A stretch of DNA of 64,000 nucleotides. Origin: JACVRM01 sp036824245. Its GTDB lineage: Bacteria > Actinomycetota > Thermoleophilia > Gaiellales > Gaiellaceae. A program made the translations under genes and the position numbers. The stretch is from NCBI GenBank assembly GCA_036824245.1, contig DAITAO010000005.1:11992-75991 (forward strand). Reading direction: 5' to 3'. This document shows positions 18,510 through 27,586 of the stretch, one piece after another (position 1 is the stretch's first letter; each line of letters begins with the position of its first letter). A model generated the notes under the pieces. It ran no database searches and was not told the DNA's origin. It was given only the letters and a program-made list of their open reading frames with translations.

Positions 18510-20135
18510 GTGACGGCCCTCGCTGCGCCACTCGTGGCGCTGCGCGAGCGGGAGTGGCTCGTGGCGGGGTTGATCGCGGCGTTCGCCGGGACACTGCTGG
18601 CCGCCGTGGGCCCGGCCGGCGGCGACGTGCCCGCCCACCTCTACCGCACCTGGCTCGTAGAGCAGGGCATCTACGTCTGGGACAACCTCTGGTTCGCGGG
18701 CCAGTACCCGCTCGTCTCCTACAGCCTGTTCTACTACCCCGTCGCCGCCCTCGTCGGCAACGTCCAGCTCGTGCTCTTCTCGGTGGTCGCCTCGGCGGCG
18801 CTCTTCCAGCGCGTATGCGAGCGGGAGTGGGGGGACGCGGCTGTGTGGCCGTCACGCGCCTTCGCGCTGTTGGCGGCGGCGCCACTCTTCACCGGCACGT
18901 ACAGCTACGCAGCCGGTGTCGCCGCCCTGCTCGCCACCCTCGCCGCATTGCAGGCGGGGCGCGCCTCCATCGCCGTCGGCTGCGCCGCGCTGACGCTCGG
19001 GTTCAGCCCGCTGGCGTTCGTTTTCCTCGTGCTCGTCCTCGGCGCGTTGGTGCTCTCGCGGCGGCGGCTCGGAAGGAAGGCGGCGGTCTTCGCGGTCGGC
19101 CTGACCGTGGCGGTTGCTCTTCAGGCCTGGGTGCTGCAGCTGTTCCCGACCGACGGCCGCTACCCGTTTCGCGGGGTCGAGCTCGTCACCGTGCTGGCCG
19201 TGTGCGCGATCGGAGTCCTGCTGGCGGGGCGGGCCCCGCGCGGCGGTGTGCTGACCGCGCTGTTCGCGCTGTGGTTCGCCGTCTCGGTCGTGCTGTTCCT
19301 CGTGCCGGAGCCTGTCGGCGAGAACGTGACGCGCATGCGCTCCGCCGTCTTCCCGCTCATGCTGCTGACCGTTCTGCTGGCGCGCTTCCGACCACGCTGG
19401 CTGGCGGCCCTCGGGCTCGCGGGTGCGCTCGCCTACAACGTGGCGCCGTACGCAACGACCGTGTCGACCCGTCTCGACACGCGCCCGGCCGCCCAGGAGT
19501 TCTGGACGCCCGCGGTCACGTTCCTTCAGGAGCACGCGACGCGGAACTACCGGGTGGAGGTCGTGCCGACGTACGACCACTGGGAGGCCTACTGGATCCC
19601 ACGCGCCGGCTTCGGGCTCGCGCGCGGCTGGTACCGCCAGCTGGATCTCGCCCAGAACCGCGTCCTCTATCGCCAACCGCTGTCGCCCGCGGGCTATCGG
19701 ATGTGGCTACGGCGGATGGCCGTCCGCTACGTGCTGCTGCCGCGCGTGCACCTGAGCAAAAAGGGCGCCGCGCGTGAGGCCTGGCTGCTCCGGTCGGGAC
19801 GTGCGGGCCTGACCGAGGTCTTCCGAAGCGCCGACTGGCGCATCTACGAGTTTCACGGTGCGGTACCGCTGCTCCGTGGGCCTGGACCGGGCGGCATCAC
19901 CGCCTTCACGCACAAGCGCATCGCCGGCTGGGCGCATGTGGCCGGCGAGTACCGGCTGAGCGTCCGGTACATGCCCTACTGGAAGGTGCGTGGGCCGGCT
20001 TGCGTGACGCGGGCTCCGGACGGCATGACGCTCGTGCATGTGCGGCGGGCGGGCAACTTCGTGCTCGCCTCCGACGGCGGCGCGGTCGCACTCGTGCGCT
20101 CCCCTCTGCGGGGCGGCAGCGGCAACCGCTGCTAG
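18510..20135 (+). CDS. Large multi-pass membrane protein (possible glycosyltransferase-like)
   Basis: 541 residues. About ten hydrophobic helices lie within residues 15-320, followed by a soluble C-terminal domain of about 200 residues (NYRVEVVPTYDHWEAYWIPR and FRSADWRIYEFHG). The early GGDVPAHLYRTWLVEQGIYVWDNLWFAG segment, an acidic loop after the first helix, is reminiscent of lipid-linked-sugar glycosyltransferases of the GT-C type and of PTPS-related membrane proteins. I cannot decide between them. GTG start, divergent from the previous membrane gene (45 bp between starts). Ends 10 nt before ggt. Confidence 0.75.
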   Translation: MTALAAPLVALREREWLVAGLIAAFAGTLLAAVGPAGGDVPAHLYRTWLVEQGIYVWDNLWFAGQYPLVSYSLFYYPVAALVGNVQLVLFSVVASAALFQRVCEREWGDAAVWPSRAFALLAAAPLFTGTYSYAAGVAALLATLAALQAGRASIAVGCAALTLGFSPLAFVFLVLVLGALVLSRRRLGRKAAVFAVGLTVAVALQAWVLQLFPTDGRYPFRGVELVTVLAVCAIGVLLAGRAPRGGVLTALFALWFAVSVVLFLVPEPVGENVTRMRSAVFPLMLLTVLLARFRPRWLAALGLAGALAYNVAPYATTVSTRLDTRPAAQEFWTPAVTFLQEHATRNYRVEVVPTYDHWEAYWIPRAGFGLARGWYRQLDLAQNRVLYRQPLSPAGYRMWLRRMAVRYVLLPRVHLSKKGAAREAWLLRSGRAGLTEVFRSADWRIYEFHGAVPLLRGPGPGGITAFTHKRIAGWAHVAGEYRLSVRYMPYWKVRGPACVTRAPDGMTLVHVRRAGNFVLASDGGAVALVRSPLRGGSGNRC

Positions 20136-20145
20136 GACCTCCTTT

Positions 20146-21708
20146 ATGCATGGGGCGATCGCAGCGGGTCATCCGCTGACCGCGGCAGCGGGCGCGCGGA
20201 CGCTCGAGGAGGGCGGCAACGCCGTCGACGCCTGCCTCGCGGCCGCCTTCGTGTCGTGGATCGCCGAGAGCCCCCTGACCGGCCCGGGCGGAGGCGGCTT
20301 CCTCCTCGTGCACACGGCTCGCGACCGCAAGACGCGGCTGTTCGACTTCTTCGTCACCATCCCGGGGCGCGGCTTGCCGCGCTCGGTCAGGCGCGCCGAG
20401 ATGGACGAGATCGACGTGGAGTTCAGCGGCGGCGCGACGCAGGTCTTCCATATCGGGCCTGCATCCTGCGCGGTGCCCGGCAGCGTGGCCGGCCTCGAGG
20501 CGGCGCACAGCTCGCACGGGACACTTCCCTGGACGGATCTCTTGGCGCCCGCGATCGAGCTGGCCCGTGAGGGAGTGGAGCTGACTCCCGCGCAGGCGTA
20601 CCTGCACGCGATCCTGGATCTCATACTCCGGGCGTACGACGAGGGCCGTGCGGTATACGGCCCTGCGGGGAGGCGGCTCGTGGCCGGCGATCGCGTCGTC
20701 ATGCCGGAGCTCGCCGGGACGCTGGAGACGCTTGCCGAGGAGGGGGCGGCCGCGCTCTACCGCGGGCCGCTGGGCGAGGCGCTTGTCGAGCACGTACAGG
20801 CAGGCGGCGGCACGATCACCGCCGACGACCTGCGCTCGTACCGCGTCATCCGCCGTCGCCCCGTCAGGACCGCATTCGACGGCCACGAGTTCCTCTCCAA
20901 CCCGCCGCCGTCCTCCGGAGGCGTGCTGATCGCCTACGGGCTCAAGCTTCTCGACCGCCTGCCGCCGAGAGCTCCAGGATCGGCCGAGGCAATGGCCGAG
21001 CTGATTCAGGTGATGCGCGAGCAGGCGCGCGCGCGGGGCGCGCCGCGGTTCACGTCGGATCTATATCGAGGCGGGCTGACGCGCCGCCTGTTCTCGGAGG
21101 ACAGAATGCGCGCGGCGCTCGACAGCATCGGCCAAGCTGCAGGGGTCCCCGAGCCCTCGTCACCCCGCGGTACCACGCATATCTCGGCGGTCGACCGGCT
21201 CGGCAACGCCGCCTCGCTGACCATCTCGACCGGCTCCGGATCGGGCGTGGTCGTGCCCGGCACCGGGATTCACCTCAACAACATGCTCGGCGAGTTCGAC
21301 CTGACGGTGACAGGGGCGACGCGCGGGGCCGGCCTGCGCCTGACGAGCATGATGGCGCCCACGATCGTGCTCGGTGCGACAGGCCCGCGGCTCATCGTGG
21401 GCAGCGCCGGCTCGTTGCGCCTGCGCGGGGCGATCATGCAGGCGGTCGTCAACGTCGTGCGGCACGGCATGTCCGTGGAGGAGGCGATCGGTCACCCACG
21501 CGTGCACGCGGACGAAGAGCACGTGCACGTCGAAGGCGGCGCGGACGCTGCGGAGGTCGACCGCCTCGCCGCGTTGGGGTACGACGTCGTCCGCTGGCGG
21601 CGGCGGAACCTCTTCTTCGGCGGCGCGGCCGCGGTCGAGCTCTTGCCGGACGGCGCGCTGCACGCCGCCGGCGACCCGCGGCGTGGCGGAGACGGCGTCG
21701 TCGTTTGA
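20146..21708 (+). CDS. ggt: Gamma-glutamyltransferase family protein
   Basis: 520 residues, complete GGT/acylase fold: AGARTLEEGGNAVDACLAAA near the N-terminus, TGPGGGGFLLVH, then the autoprocessing site GTTHISAVD with Thr343 as the likely nucleophile that becomes the small-subunit N-terminus. PPSSGG and NNMLGEFD follow the family pattern. No clear signal peptide, so it may be cytoplasmic and act on gamma-glutamyl compounds such as mycothiol- or glutathione-like adducts, or on other amides. ATG with a weak upstream CTCC-rich stretch. The downstream GNAT gene overlaps it as TTGA. Confidence 0.9.
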   Translation: MHGAIAAGHPLTAAAGARTLEEGGNAVDACLAAAFVSWIAESPLTGPGGGGFLLVHTARDRKTRLFDFFVTIPGRGLPRSVRRAEMDEIDVEFSGGATQVFHIGPASCAVPGSVAGLEAAHSSHGTLPWTDLLAPAIELAREGVELTPAQAYLHAILDLILRAYDEGRAVYGPAGRRLVAGDRVVMPELAGTLETLAEEGAAALYRGPLGEALVEHVQAGGGTITADDLRSYRVIRRRPVRTAFDGHEFLSNPPPSSGGVLIAYGLKLLDRLPPRAPGSAEAMAELIQVMREQARARGAPRFTSDLYRGGLTRRLFSEDRMRAALDSIGQAAGVPEPSSPRGTTHISAVDRLGNAASLTISTGSGSGVVVPGTGIHLNNMLGEFDLTVTGATRGAGLRLTSMMAPTIVLGATGPRLIVGSAGSLRLRGAIMQAVVNVVRHGMSVEEAIGHPRVHADEEHVHVEGGADAAEVDRLAALGYDVVRWRRRNLFFGGAAAVELLPDGALHAAGDPRRGGDGVVV

Positions 21709-22235
21709 CGAACTGCTTCACGATCCGGCGCGCGACCCCGGGCGACGCCGGCGAGCTGGCAGCGCTCGGCGAAGCGGTCGCGGCTGAGCCCGAGGCCTGG
21801 CTGCCCAGCGAGGCCTGGCGCAGCGCGGGTCAGGAGCGGCGCTCCCTGCGCGCCCTGGCCAAGCACCCCGACGCCGCGGTCTTCGTCGCGGCGGCGCCGG
21901 AAGGCATCGTCGGCCGCCTCTCCGTGGCCCGCGATCCGCTGCCGGCAAGCCGTCATGTCGCCGATGTCGGGCTCATGGTGGACGCAGGCTGGCGTCGCCG
22001 TGGGGTGGGGCGGGCGCTCCTGGAGGCGGCCATCGCGTGGGCGAGCCGGGAAGACGTCCGCAAGCTCGAGCTGCACGTCTTCCCGCACAACGAGGCGGCC
22101 ATCGCGCTCTACGAGAGCCTCGGTTTCGAGCGTGAGGGCTACCGCCGAGCCCACTACCGCCGCGGAACGGAGTATCTGGACGCGATCCTCATGGCGCTCG
22201 AAGTGCCTGACGGTGGTGCGCCGGCGCCTCGCTAG
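21705..22235 (+). CDS. GNAT family N-acetyltransferase
   Basis: 176 residues. N-terminal IRRATPGDAGELAAL. Acetyl-CoA binding motif VDAGWRRRGVGRALLEAAI (Q/R-x-x-G-x-G/A pattern). HVFPHNEAAIALYESLGFEREG is the classic last motif of RimI/RimL-like acetyltransferases. Substrate unknown. TTG start overlapping the ggt stop (TTGA), so the pair is co-translated. Its own TAG stop is the first half of the promoter hexamer of hisC. Confidence 0.9.
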   Translation: MTNCFTIRRATPGDAGELAALGEAVAAEPEAWLPSEAWRSAGQERRSLRALAKHPDAAVFVAAAPEGIVGRLSVARDPLPASRHVADVGLMVDAGWRRRGVGRALLEAAIAWASREDVRKLELHVFPHNEAAIALYESLGFEREGYRRAHYRRGTEYLDAILMALEVPDGGAPAPR

Positions 22236-22238
22236 GGT
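22233..22238 (+). promoter_or_regulatory. -10 hexamer TAGGGT of hisC
   Basis: TAGGGT, 6 nt before the hisC ATG. Its TAG is also the stop codon of the GNAT gene. No ribosome-binding site. Confidence 0.55.
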
Positions 22239-22244
22239 TGCCGC

Positions 22245-23372
22245 ATGCCCACCCCGCTTGCCGAGATTGCGGACAGCTTCTTCAAACCGGCAATCGCTGA
22301 CCTCGTTCCGTACGAGCCGGGCAAGCCGGTGGAGGAGGTGCAACGCGAGCTGGGCCTCGAGCGCGTCGTCAAGCTCGCCTCCAACGAGGGGCCGCTCGGG
22401 CCGTTCCCTGCGGCGCTCGAGGCGCTCGCGCGCTCTGCGCGCGAGCTGAACCGCTATCCGGACGGGGGCGCCTATCGCCTGCGCACCGCGCTCGCCGAGC
22501 GCCATGACGTGCGCTTCGAGGAGGTGGCGATCGGCGCCGGGTCGGACGGGCTCGTCGACTGCCTCTCACAGCTCGCTCTCGACCCGGGCGACGAGATCGT
22601 CTGCGGATGGCCGTCTTTCCCGAGCTACGTGATCGACGCTTTGAAGCTGGGGGCAGTACCGCAACAGATCCCATTGCGCGAGCATCGCTATGACCTCGAT
22701 GCCATGCTCGAAGCGGTCGGGCCGCGCACGAAGATCGTCTACATCTGCCATCCGAACAACCCGACCGGAACCATGAATACGCGGGCCGAGCTGGACGCGT
22801 ACCTCGACCGTGTGCCCGAGCAGGTGCTCACTGTGATCGACCAGGCCTACTTCGAGTACGTGAACGACCCGGAGTACCCGGACTGCGTCGCGGAGTACCT
22901 GAAGACGGGCAGGCGCGTCGTCGTCCTCCGCACCTTTTCCAAGATCTACGGCCTTGCCGGCCTGCGGGTCGGATACGCACTGGCGCCCGCGTCGATCGTG
23001 ACCGCGATCGGCAAGGTGCGGCGCGCGTTCGACATCAACTCGCAGGCGCAGGCCGCGGCGCTCGCGAGCCTCGACGACGCGGCGGAGCTCGAGCGCCGGC
23101 GCCGGGACAACATCGAGGGCCGTGCCGGGCTCGAGCGCATTCTGCGCGAGCACGAGCTCCAGCCGGCCGGGCCGGCGGTCGGGAACTTCCTCTTCGCCGA
23201 GGTGGGCGACGACGCGCGGCCGCTCTTCGAGGCGCTTCTGCGCGAGGGAGTGATCGTGAGGCCCACCAGGGGCTTCGGCGCCGCCGGGGCGATCCGGGTG
23301 ACGGTCGGCACGAGCGAAGAGCACGAGCTCTTGCGCGCCGCGCTGGGCCGGGTCGTCACGCGCAGCATCTAG
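22245..23372 (+). CDS. hisC: Histidinol-phosphate aminotransferase
   Basis: 375 residues, class I/II PLP aminotransferase of the HisC branch. SNEGPLGPFPAALEAL matches the substrate-loop SNENPxGP. YPDGGAYRLRTALAE follows, then HPNNPTGT. The Schiff-base lysine lies in RTFSKIYGLAGLRVGYA. It converts imidazole-acetol phosphate with glutamate to histidinol phosphate; some members also act on aromatic keto acids. It stands alone, away from other his genes. Leaderless-type start. Confidence 0.92.
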   Translation: MPTPLAEIADSFFKPAIADLVPYEPGKPVEEVQRELGLERVVKLASNEGPLGPFPAALEALARSARELNRYPDGGAYRLRTALAERHDVRFEEVAIGAGSDGLVDCLSQLALDPGDEIVCGWPSFPSYVIDALKLGAVPQQIPLREHRYDLDAMLEAVGPRTKIVYICHPNNPTGTMNTRAELDAYLDRVPEQVLTVIDQAYFEYVNDPEYPDCVAEYLKTGRRVVVLRTFSKIYGLAGLRVGYALAPASIVTAIGKVRRAFDINSQAQAAALASLDDAAELERRRRDNIEGRAGLERILREHELQPAGPAVGNFLFAEVGDDARPLFEALLREGVIVRPTRGFGAAGAIRVTVGTSEEHELLRAALGRVVTRSI

Positions 23373-23380
23373 CCTGGGGC

Positions 23381-23447
23381 GTCCGGCCTGCCCCTTCCGG
23401 CCCTCGATTGACGTCGACGGCTCCGAATCGAGCAGGGCAGGCCGGAC
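23381..23447. repeat. Long inverted repeat between hisC and MFS gene
   Basis: Perfect 13-bp arms GTCCGGCCTGCCC (23381-23393) and GGGCAGGCCGGAC (23435-23447), with a second inner stem CTCGATT/AATCGAG. The strong nested fold would terminate hisC transcription just before the MFS promoter at 23458. It may be a REP-like unit. Confidence 0.65.
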
Positions 23448-23457
23448 TGGGCGCTGT

Positions 23458-23463
23458 TAGCGT
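23458..23463 (+). promoter_or_regulatory. -10 hexamer TAGCGT, leaderless type
   Basis: TAGCGT, 6 nt before the GTG start of the MFS gene. Confidence 0.5.
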
Positions 23464-23469
23464 GTTCGC

Positions 23470-24696
23470 GTGTTAGGCGCCCGGCTCGAGCTGCTCGGCC
23501 GCTCGCGCCCTTTCGGGCTGCTTTTCACGGCCACCCTCGCCTCTGGGCTCGGCACCTGGCTTGCCTACATCGCGCTGCTCGTGCACGTGTACGACCTGAC
23601 CGATTCGGCCGTCTGGGTGAGTGCACTGCTGGCCGCCGACTTCCTGCCGCTCGTGGCGGTCGGGCTGTTCTTCGCTCCCCTGGTCGACCGTTTCTCCCGG
23701 CGCGGCATGATGATCGGCGCCGACCTGCTCCGCGCTGCGGTCTTCGTACTGCTGCCGTTCGCGGGCGATCCGGCGTTGATCGTCGCGCTCGCGACGGTGT
23801 CCGGGTTTGCGACTGGCTTCTTCCGGCCGGCGCTCTATGCCGGCGTGCCGAACCTGGTCGAGGAGGCTGACCTGCCGCAGGCCAACTCTCTGCTGCAGGC
23901 GATCGAGAACCTGTCCTGGATGCTGACGCCGCCGCTCGCCGGGTTGCTGGTCAGCGCCTCCGGCCCCGATTTCGCCTACTGGCTGAACGCCGTCTCGTTC
24001 CTGGTCTCAGCGCTGCTGCTGGCTCGCATCCCGGCGGCGAGCCTGCAGGCCGCGCGGGCCGAGAGCCGGGGCCACCTGCGCGACCTGCTGGACGGCCTCG
24101 CGCTCGTCGTGCGCTCCCGCCCCCTGCTGACCGTGTTCGTCGCCTGGAACGTCTTCTTCCTGGCCATCGCCGGCGTCAACGTGGCCGAGATCGTGCTCGC
24201 GAAGGTGGCGCTCGACGCCGGCGACTTCGGCTACGGGCTGCTCGTGGGGGCCACCGGGTTCGGCCTTGTGCTGGGCAGCTTCTTCGCCGCGTCTCTCATC
24301 GGCCGCTTCCGCATCGCACAGATCTACGGCGGGTCGATCGGCCTGACCGCGATCGGGATCGGCTGCGCGGCGGTCTCCGAGCACATTCTGCTCGCCGCCG
24401 CGTTCGTGGCTCTCGTCGGTTTCGGCAACGGCGCGGCCGTGGTCTGCAATGCCCTCTTCGTCCAGCGGGGGGCCCCTGACGAGCTACGCGGGCGCGCTTT
24501 CACCGTGTTGATGAGCTCGAACTATGCGGTGCTCGGCCTCGGGATGGCCGCCGCCGGTCCGCTCACGAACGAGATCGGGCCGCGCTGGGTGTGGGGCCTC
24601 GCAGCGGTGCTCGCCGCCGTCGCAGCGGTGCTGGGCTTCCTGCTGGCCCGCAGCAGGACTGCCCCCCAGTGGTCCGCCTATGCGCCGACCGGCTGA
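23470..24696 (+). CDS. MFS transporter (MFS_3/enterobactin-exporter type)
   Basis: 408 residues with twelve hydrophobic segments. Characteristic pieces are LASGLGTWLAYIALLVHVYDLT, DRFSRRGMMIGADLLRAAVF (loop 2-3 motif), RPALYAGVPNLVEEADLPQANSL, and the mid-protein GGSIGLTAIGIG. This subgroup contains small-molecule exporters such as EntS. Substrate unknown. GTG start set by the TAGCGT promoter. Followed directly by meaB, which has its own promoter. Confidence 0.88.
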   Translation: MLGARLELLGRSRPFGLLFTATLASGLGTWLAYIALLVHVYDLTDSAVWVSALLAADFLPLVAVGLFFAPLVDRFSRRGMMIGADLLRAAVFVLLPFAGDPALIVALATVSGFATGFFRPALYAGVPNLVEEADLPQANSLLQAIENLSWMLTPPLAGLLVSASGPDFAYWLNAVSFLVSALLLARIPAASLQAARAESRGHLRDLLDGLALVVRSRPLLTVFVAWNVFFLAIAGVNVAEIVLAKVALDAGDFGYGLLVGATGFGLVLGSFFAASLIGRFRIAQIYGGSIGLTAIGIGCAAVSEHILLAAAFVALVGFGNGAAVVCNALFVQRGAPDELRGRAFTVLMSSNYAVLGLGMAAAGPLTNEIGPRWVWGLAAVLAAVAAVLGFLLARSRTAPQWSAYAPTG

Positions 24697-24697
24697 C

Positions 24698-24703
24698 TAG
24701 CCT
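24698..24703 (+). promoter_or_regulatory. -10 hexamer TAGCCT of meaB
   Basis: TAGCCT, 7 nt before the GTG of meaB, beginning 1 nt after the MFS stop codon. Confidence 0.5.
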
Positions 24704-24710
24704 TCCAGTA

Positions 24711-25706
24711 GTGGCCAGGCGCAGGGAGTGGACGCAGGAGGCGCTGGCCGCCGGCGTGCGCAGCGCCGACAAGCGGGCGCTGGCCCGTGCCATCAGCCTC
24801 GTCGAGGACGCCGATCCACTGGCCTACGACCTCGTGCGGGAGCTCTACCCGCATACGGGCCAGGCGTACGCGGTCGGCGTGACCGGCCCTCCCGGTGTCG
24901 GCAAGTCGACGCTCATCAGCGCTCTGGTCCGGCACGTGCGCGCACGGGGGTCCTCGGTCGGCGTGATCTCGGTCGACCCTTCGAGCCCCTTCTCGCACGG
25001 AGCGCTGCTCGGCGACCGTATCCGGCTCTCCGACCACTTCCTCGACCCCGAGGTGTTCATCCGCTCGATGGGCACGCGCGGGCACCTCGGCGGACTGGCC
25101 GAGGCGACGCTGCAGGCCATGCTGCTCCTGGACGCCGCCGGCAAGGAGCTGCTCTTCCTGGAGACAGTCGGCGCCGGTCAGAGCGAGGTGGAGGTGCTCG
25201 GCGTCGCCGACACGGTCGTCCTCGTCTTGATGCCCGGCTCCGGCGACTCCATCCAGGCGCTCAAGGCCGGGATCATGGAGATTCCCGACGTGATCGTGAT
25301 CAACAAGCGCGACCACCCGATGGCGAAGACCATGCTCAACGAGGTGCGGAGCATCCTCTCGCTCGACCGAGAGCCGGACTGGCGCACACCGATCGTGCGC
25401 ACCGAGGCGGTCGAGGGCGCGGGAGTCGACGAGCTCTGGGACCGGATCGAGGCTCATCGAGCACACCTGCAGGAAGGGGACGGGCTCGCCGAACGGCGGC
25501 GGCGCAACCTGGCCGGTGAGGTGTTCGCAGTCGCCTCTGCACGCGCCAAGCGGCACCTCGAGGACGCGGTCGCCGACGATCCCGAGCTGAAGCGCCTGCT
25601 GGAATCTGTGCAGCAGCGGCAGCTGGACCCGCTCACCGCTGTTCGCGAGATCATGGACAAAGTCTTTAAGGTCGATGCGCGCCGGAACGGTCCCGAGCCT
25701 CGCTGA
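24711..25706 (+). CDS. meaB: Methylmalonyl-CoA mutase-associated GTPase
   Basis: 331 residues. P-loop GPPGVGKSTL near residue 60, then VISVDPSSPFSHGALLGDRIR, FLETVGAGQSEVEV (switch) and NKRD (guanine specificity). This set is diagnostic of MeaB/ArgK, the G-protein chaperone that protects and reloads the B12 enzyme methylmalonyl-CoA mutase. The mutase itself is not in the window. It overlaps the threonine dehydratase gene by 32 bases; threonine breakdown gives 2-oxobutyrate then propionyl-CoA, which feeds the mutase, so the pairing makes metabolic sense. Confidence 0.93.
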   Translation: MARRREWTQEALAAGVRSADKRALARAISLVEDADPLAYDLVRELYPHTGQAYAVGVTGPPGVGKSTLISALVRHVRARGSSVGVISVDPSSPFSHGALLGDRIRLSDHFLDPEVFIRSMGTRGHLGGLAEATLQAMLLLDAAGKELLFLETVGAGQSEVEVLGVADTVVLVLMPGSGDSIQALKAGIMEIPDVIVINKRDHPMAKTMLNEVRSILSLDREPDWRTPIVRTEAVEGAGVDELWDRIEAHRAHLQEGDGLAERRRRNLAGEVFAVASARAKRHLEDAVADDPELKRLLESVQQRQLDPLTAVREIMDKVFKVDARRNGPEPR

Positions 25707-26871
25707 CATCGAGGCGGCGCGGCGGCGCCTCGAAGGTGTCGCGAGCGTCACGCCCGTCTTCAACTCGGAGACGCTTTCGCGGCTGACCGGCCGCGAGGTG
25801 CATCTGAAGGCGGAGAATCTCCAGCGCACCGGCGCGTTCAAGATTCGCGGCGCCGTCAACCGGATCGCGTTGCTGAGCGACGCAGAGCGAGCCGCGGGCG
25901 TGGTTGCTGCGAGCGCCGGTAACCACGGCCAGGCGGTGGCGTGGGCGGGGCGCGAGGCAGGCGCGCGGGTGATCATCTTCATGCCCGAGGACTCGCCGAT
26001 GGCGAAGGTGGACGCGACGCGCAACTACGGCGCGGACGTGCGGCTCGTGGGGGAGGGCTTCGACGAGGCGCTCGCCGAAGCGCTCGCGCTGGCCGACGAG
26101 CAGGGAGCGACCTTCGTGCACGCGTTCGAGGACGACCAGGTGATCGCCGGCCAGGGGACGATCGGCCTCGAGCTTGCCGAGCAGCTCCCGGTCGCGCGGA
26201 CGGTCGTCGTGCCGGTCGGGGGCGGAGGCCTCTGCTCGGGCATCGCGCTGGCCCTCGCCGAGCGCGCACCTGAGATGCGCGTGGTGGGCGTGCAGGCGGC
26301 GGCGTGCGCGCCGCTGGCGGGCCTGGACGAGCACAGCTTCACGATCGCCGAGGGCATCGCCGTCAAGCATCCCGGAGAGCTGACCAGCCGCATCCTGCGC
26401 GACCACGTCGAGTCGATCGTGACGGTCACGGACGAGGAGATCAGCGAGGCGATCGTCCTGCTGCTCGAACGGGCGAAGCTGGTCGTGGAAGGGGCGGGAG
26501 CGGCGACGGTCGCTGCCCTCATGGCGGGCAAGGTGGAGGGCGACGACCCAGCCGTCGCGCTGCTCTCCGGGGGCAACATCGACCCGACGCTCCTCATGTC
26601 CGTGATGCGGCACGGACTCACGCTCGCAGGGCGCTCGCTGGTCTTGCGTACCCGGCTCATTGACCGGCCCGGCGAATTGATCAAGCTCCTCTCGCTCGTC
26701 GCCGAAGAGCGGGGCAACGTCGTCTCGGTGGAGCACCACCGCGAGGGTATGGACTTACCGGTGTCCGAGAGCGAGGTGGAGCTGACGCTGACCATGCGCG
26801 GACGCGCGCACTGCGACGAGCTCGTCGCCGCCCTCGAGCGTGCCGGCTACGAGGTCGAGCGTCTCCACTAG
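25675..26871 (+). CDS. ilvA: Threonine ammonia-lyase (PLP-dependent)
   Basis: 398 residues. The PLP lysine lies in NLQRTGAFKIRGAVN. SAGNHGQAVAW follows. The glycine-rich phosphate loop is VPVGGGGLCSGIA. A C-terminal ACT-like domain of about 80 residues (TRLIDRPGELIKLLSLVAEE) is the regulatory type seen in catabolic/short threonine dehydratases. It converts threonine to 2-oxobutyrate plus ammonia. ATG at 25675 lies inside meaB, giving a 32-base overlap and translational coupling. Confidence 0.92.
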   Translation: MRAGTVPSLADIEAARRRLEGVASVTPVFNSETLSRLTGREVHLKAENLQRTGAFKIRGAVNRIALLSDAERAAGVVAASAGNHGQAVAWAGREAGARVIIFMPEDSPMAKVDATRNYGADVRLVGEGFDEALAEALALADEQGATFVHAFEDDQVIAGQGTIGLELAEQLPVARTVVVPVGGGGLCSGIALALAERAPEMRVVGVQAAACAPLAGLDEHSFTIAEGIAVKHPGELTSRILRDHVESIVTVTDEEISEAIVLLLERAKLVVEGAGAATVAALMAGKVEGDDPAVALLSGGNIDPTLLMSVMRHGLTLAGRSLVLRTRLIDRPGELIKLLSLVAEERGNVVSVEHHREGMDLPVSESEVELTLTMRGRAHCDELVAALERAGYEVERLH

Positions 26872-26884
26872 CACGCTGGAACGA

Positions 26885-27577
26885 TTGCAAGCAACGGTCT
26901 GTTACAAGGCTTGGTTCGCGGCGCTGGCCCTCGCATGCCTCTTGACGGCGCTTGCGGGCAGCACCGGGGCGGACGCTCGAGCGTCTGCGGCACGCATGAT
27001 GTGCCGTCCCACGCCTGCCCGGCCTCCTGCGACGCCACCCATCGCGTGGCGGGCATCACGTGCGCTCGGCAGGCCCGACGCGGGCCGGCTCGTCAACGGC
27101 GTGCAGCTGCCGGCCGAAGGCCGCGATTTCTTCACCTGGGATTACGTCGGGCTGCGGGCGCCAAATCGTGCGTGGCGCCGGTGGGGGACGGCACGTCTGG
27201 TGCGCACCATCCTGAGCGTCGTGCGTGACCATCGCCGCGCTCATCCAGGTGCGGCACGCGTCGGCGTCACCGACCTGAGCCGTCGCAACGGCGGTGACTT
27301 CGGCCCTCAGTACGGCCTGCCCGGCCACGTGTCGCACCAGAACGGGCTCGACGCCGACATCCTGTATCCGCGCCTCGACAAGCTGGAGTGCGAGGTTCGT
27401 TCCTGGCGCGAGGTCGACCGAGTGCTCGCCCAGGACCTCGTCGACCGCTTCGTCGGGTCGGGCGCAAGGCTCATCCTCGTGGGAGCCCGGACGGGCCTTC
27501 TCGGGCCGCCGAGCATCGTCATTCCGGTGACGCGCTACCACGGCGACCACTTCCACGTGCGCATTCCGCCTCCGTAA
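26885..27577 (+). CDS. Penicillin-insensitive murein endopeptidase-like protein (M74)
   Basis: About 230 residues from a TTG at 26885. An N-terminal signal peptide has core WFAALALACLLTALAG. The catalytic LAS-type metallopeptidase part shows LSRRNGGDFGPQYGLPGHVS with HQNGLDADI (zinc His and Asp) and HGDHFHVRI at the end (zinc His). These match MepA, which cuts D-Ala-mDAP cross-links in peptidoglycan. Start uncertain: no ribosome-binding site, and the first codons coincide with a copy of a short dispersed repeat (26893-26909). A longer form could begin inside ilvA. Confidence 0.82.
   Translation: MQATVCYKAWFAALALACLLTALAGSTGADARASAARMMCRPTPARPPATPPIAWRASRALGRPDAGRLVNGVQLPAEGRDFFTWDYVGLRAPNRAWRRWGTARLVRTILSVVRDHRRAHPGAARVGVTDLSRRNGGDFGPQYGLPGHVSHQNGLDADILYPRLDKLECEVRSWREVDRVLAQDLVDRFVGSGARLILVGARTGLLGPPSIVIPVTRYHGDHFHVRIPPP
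26893..26909. repeat. Short dispersed repeat in the endopeptidase N-terminus
   Basis: AACGGTCTGTTACAAGG differs by one base from a 17-mer inside the biotin carboxylase gene (43392-43414, opposite strand). It is read in different frames in the two genes, so protein similarity cannot explain the match. Confidence 0.5.
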
Positions 27578-27580
27578 ACT
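27575..27580 (+). promoter_or_regulatory. -10 hexamer TAAACT, leaderless type
   Basis: TAAACT, 6 nt before the ATG of the first cyclase. Its first two bases are the end of the endopeptidase stop region. Confidence 0.5.
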
Positions 27581-27586
27581 CGGCTC

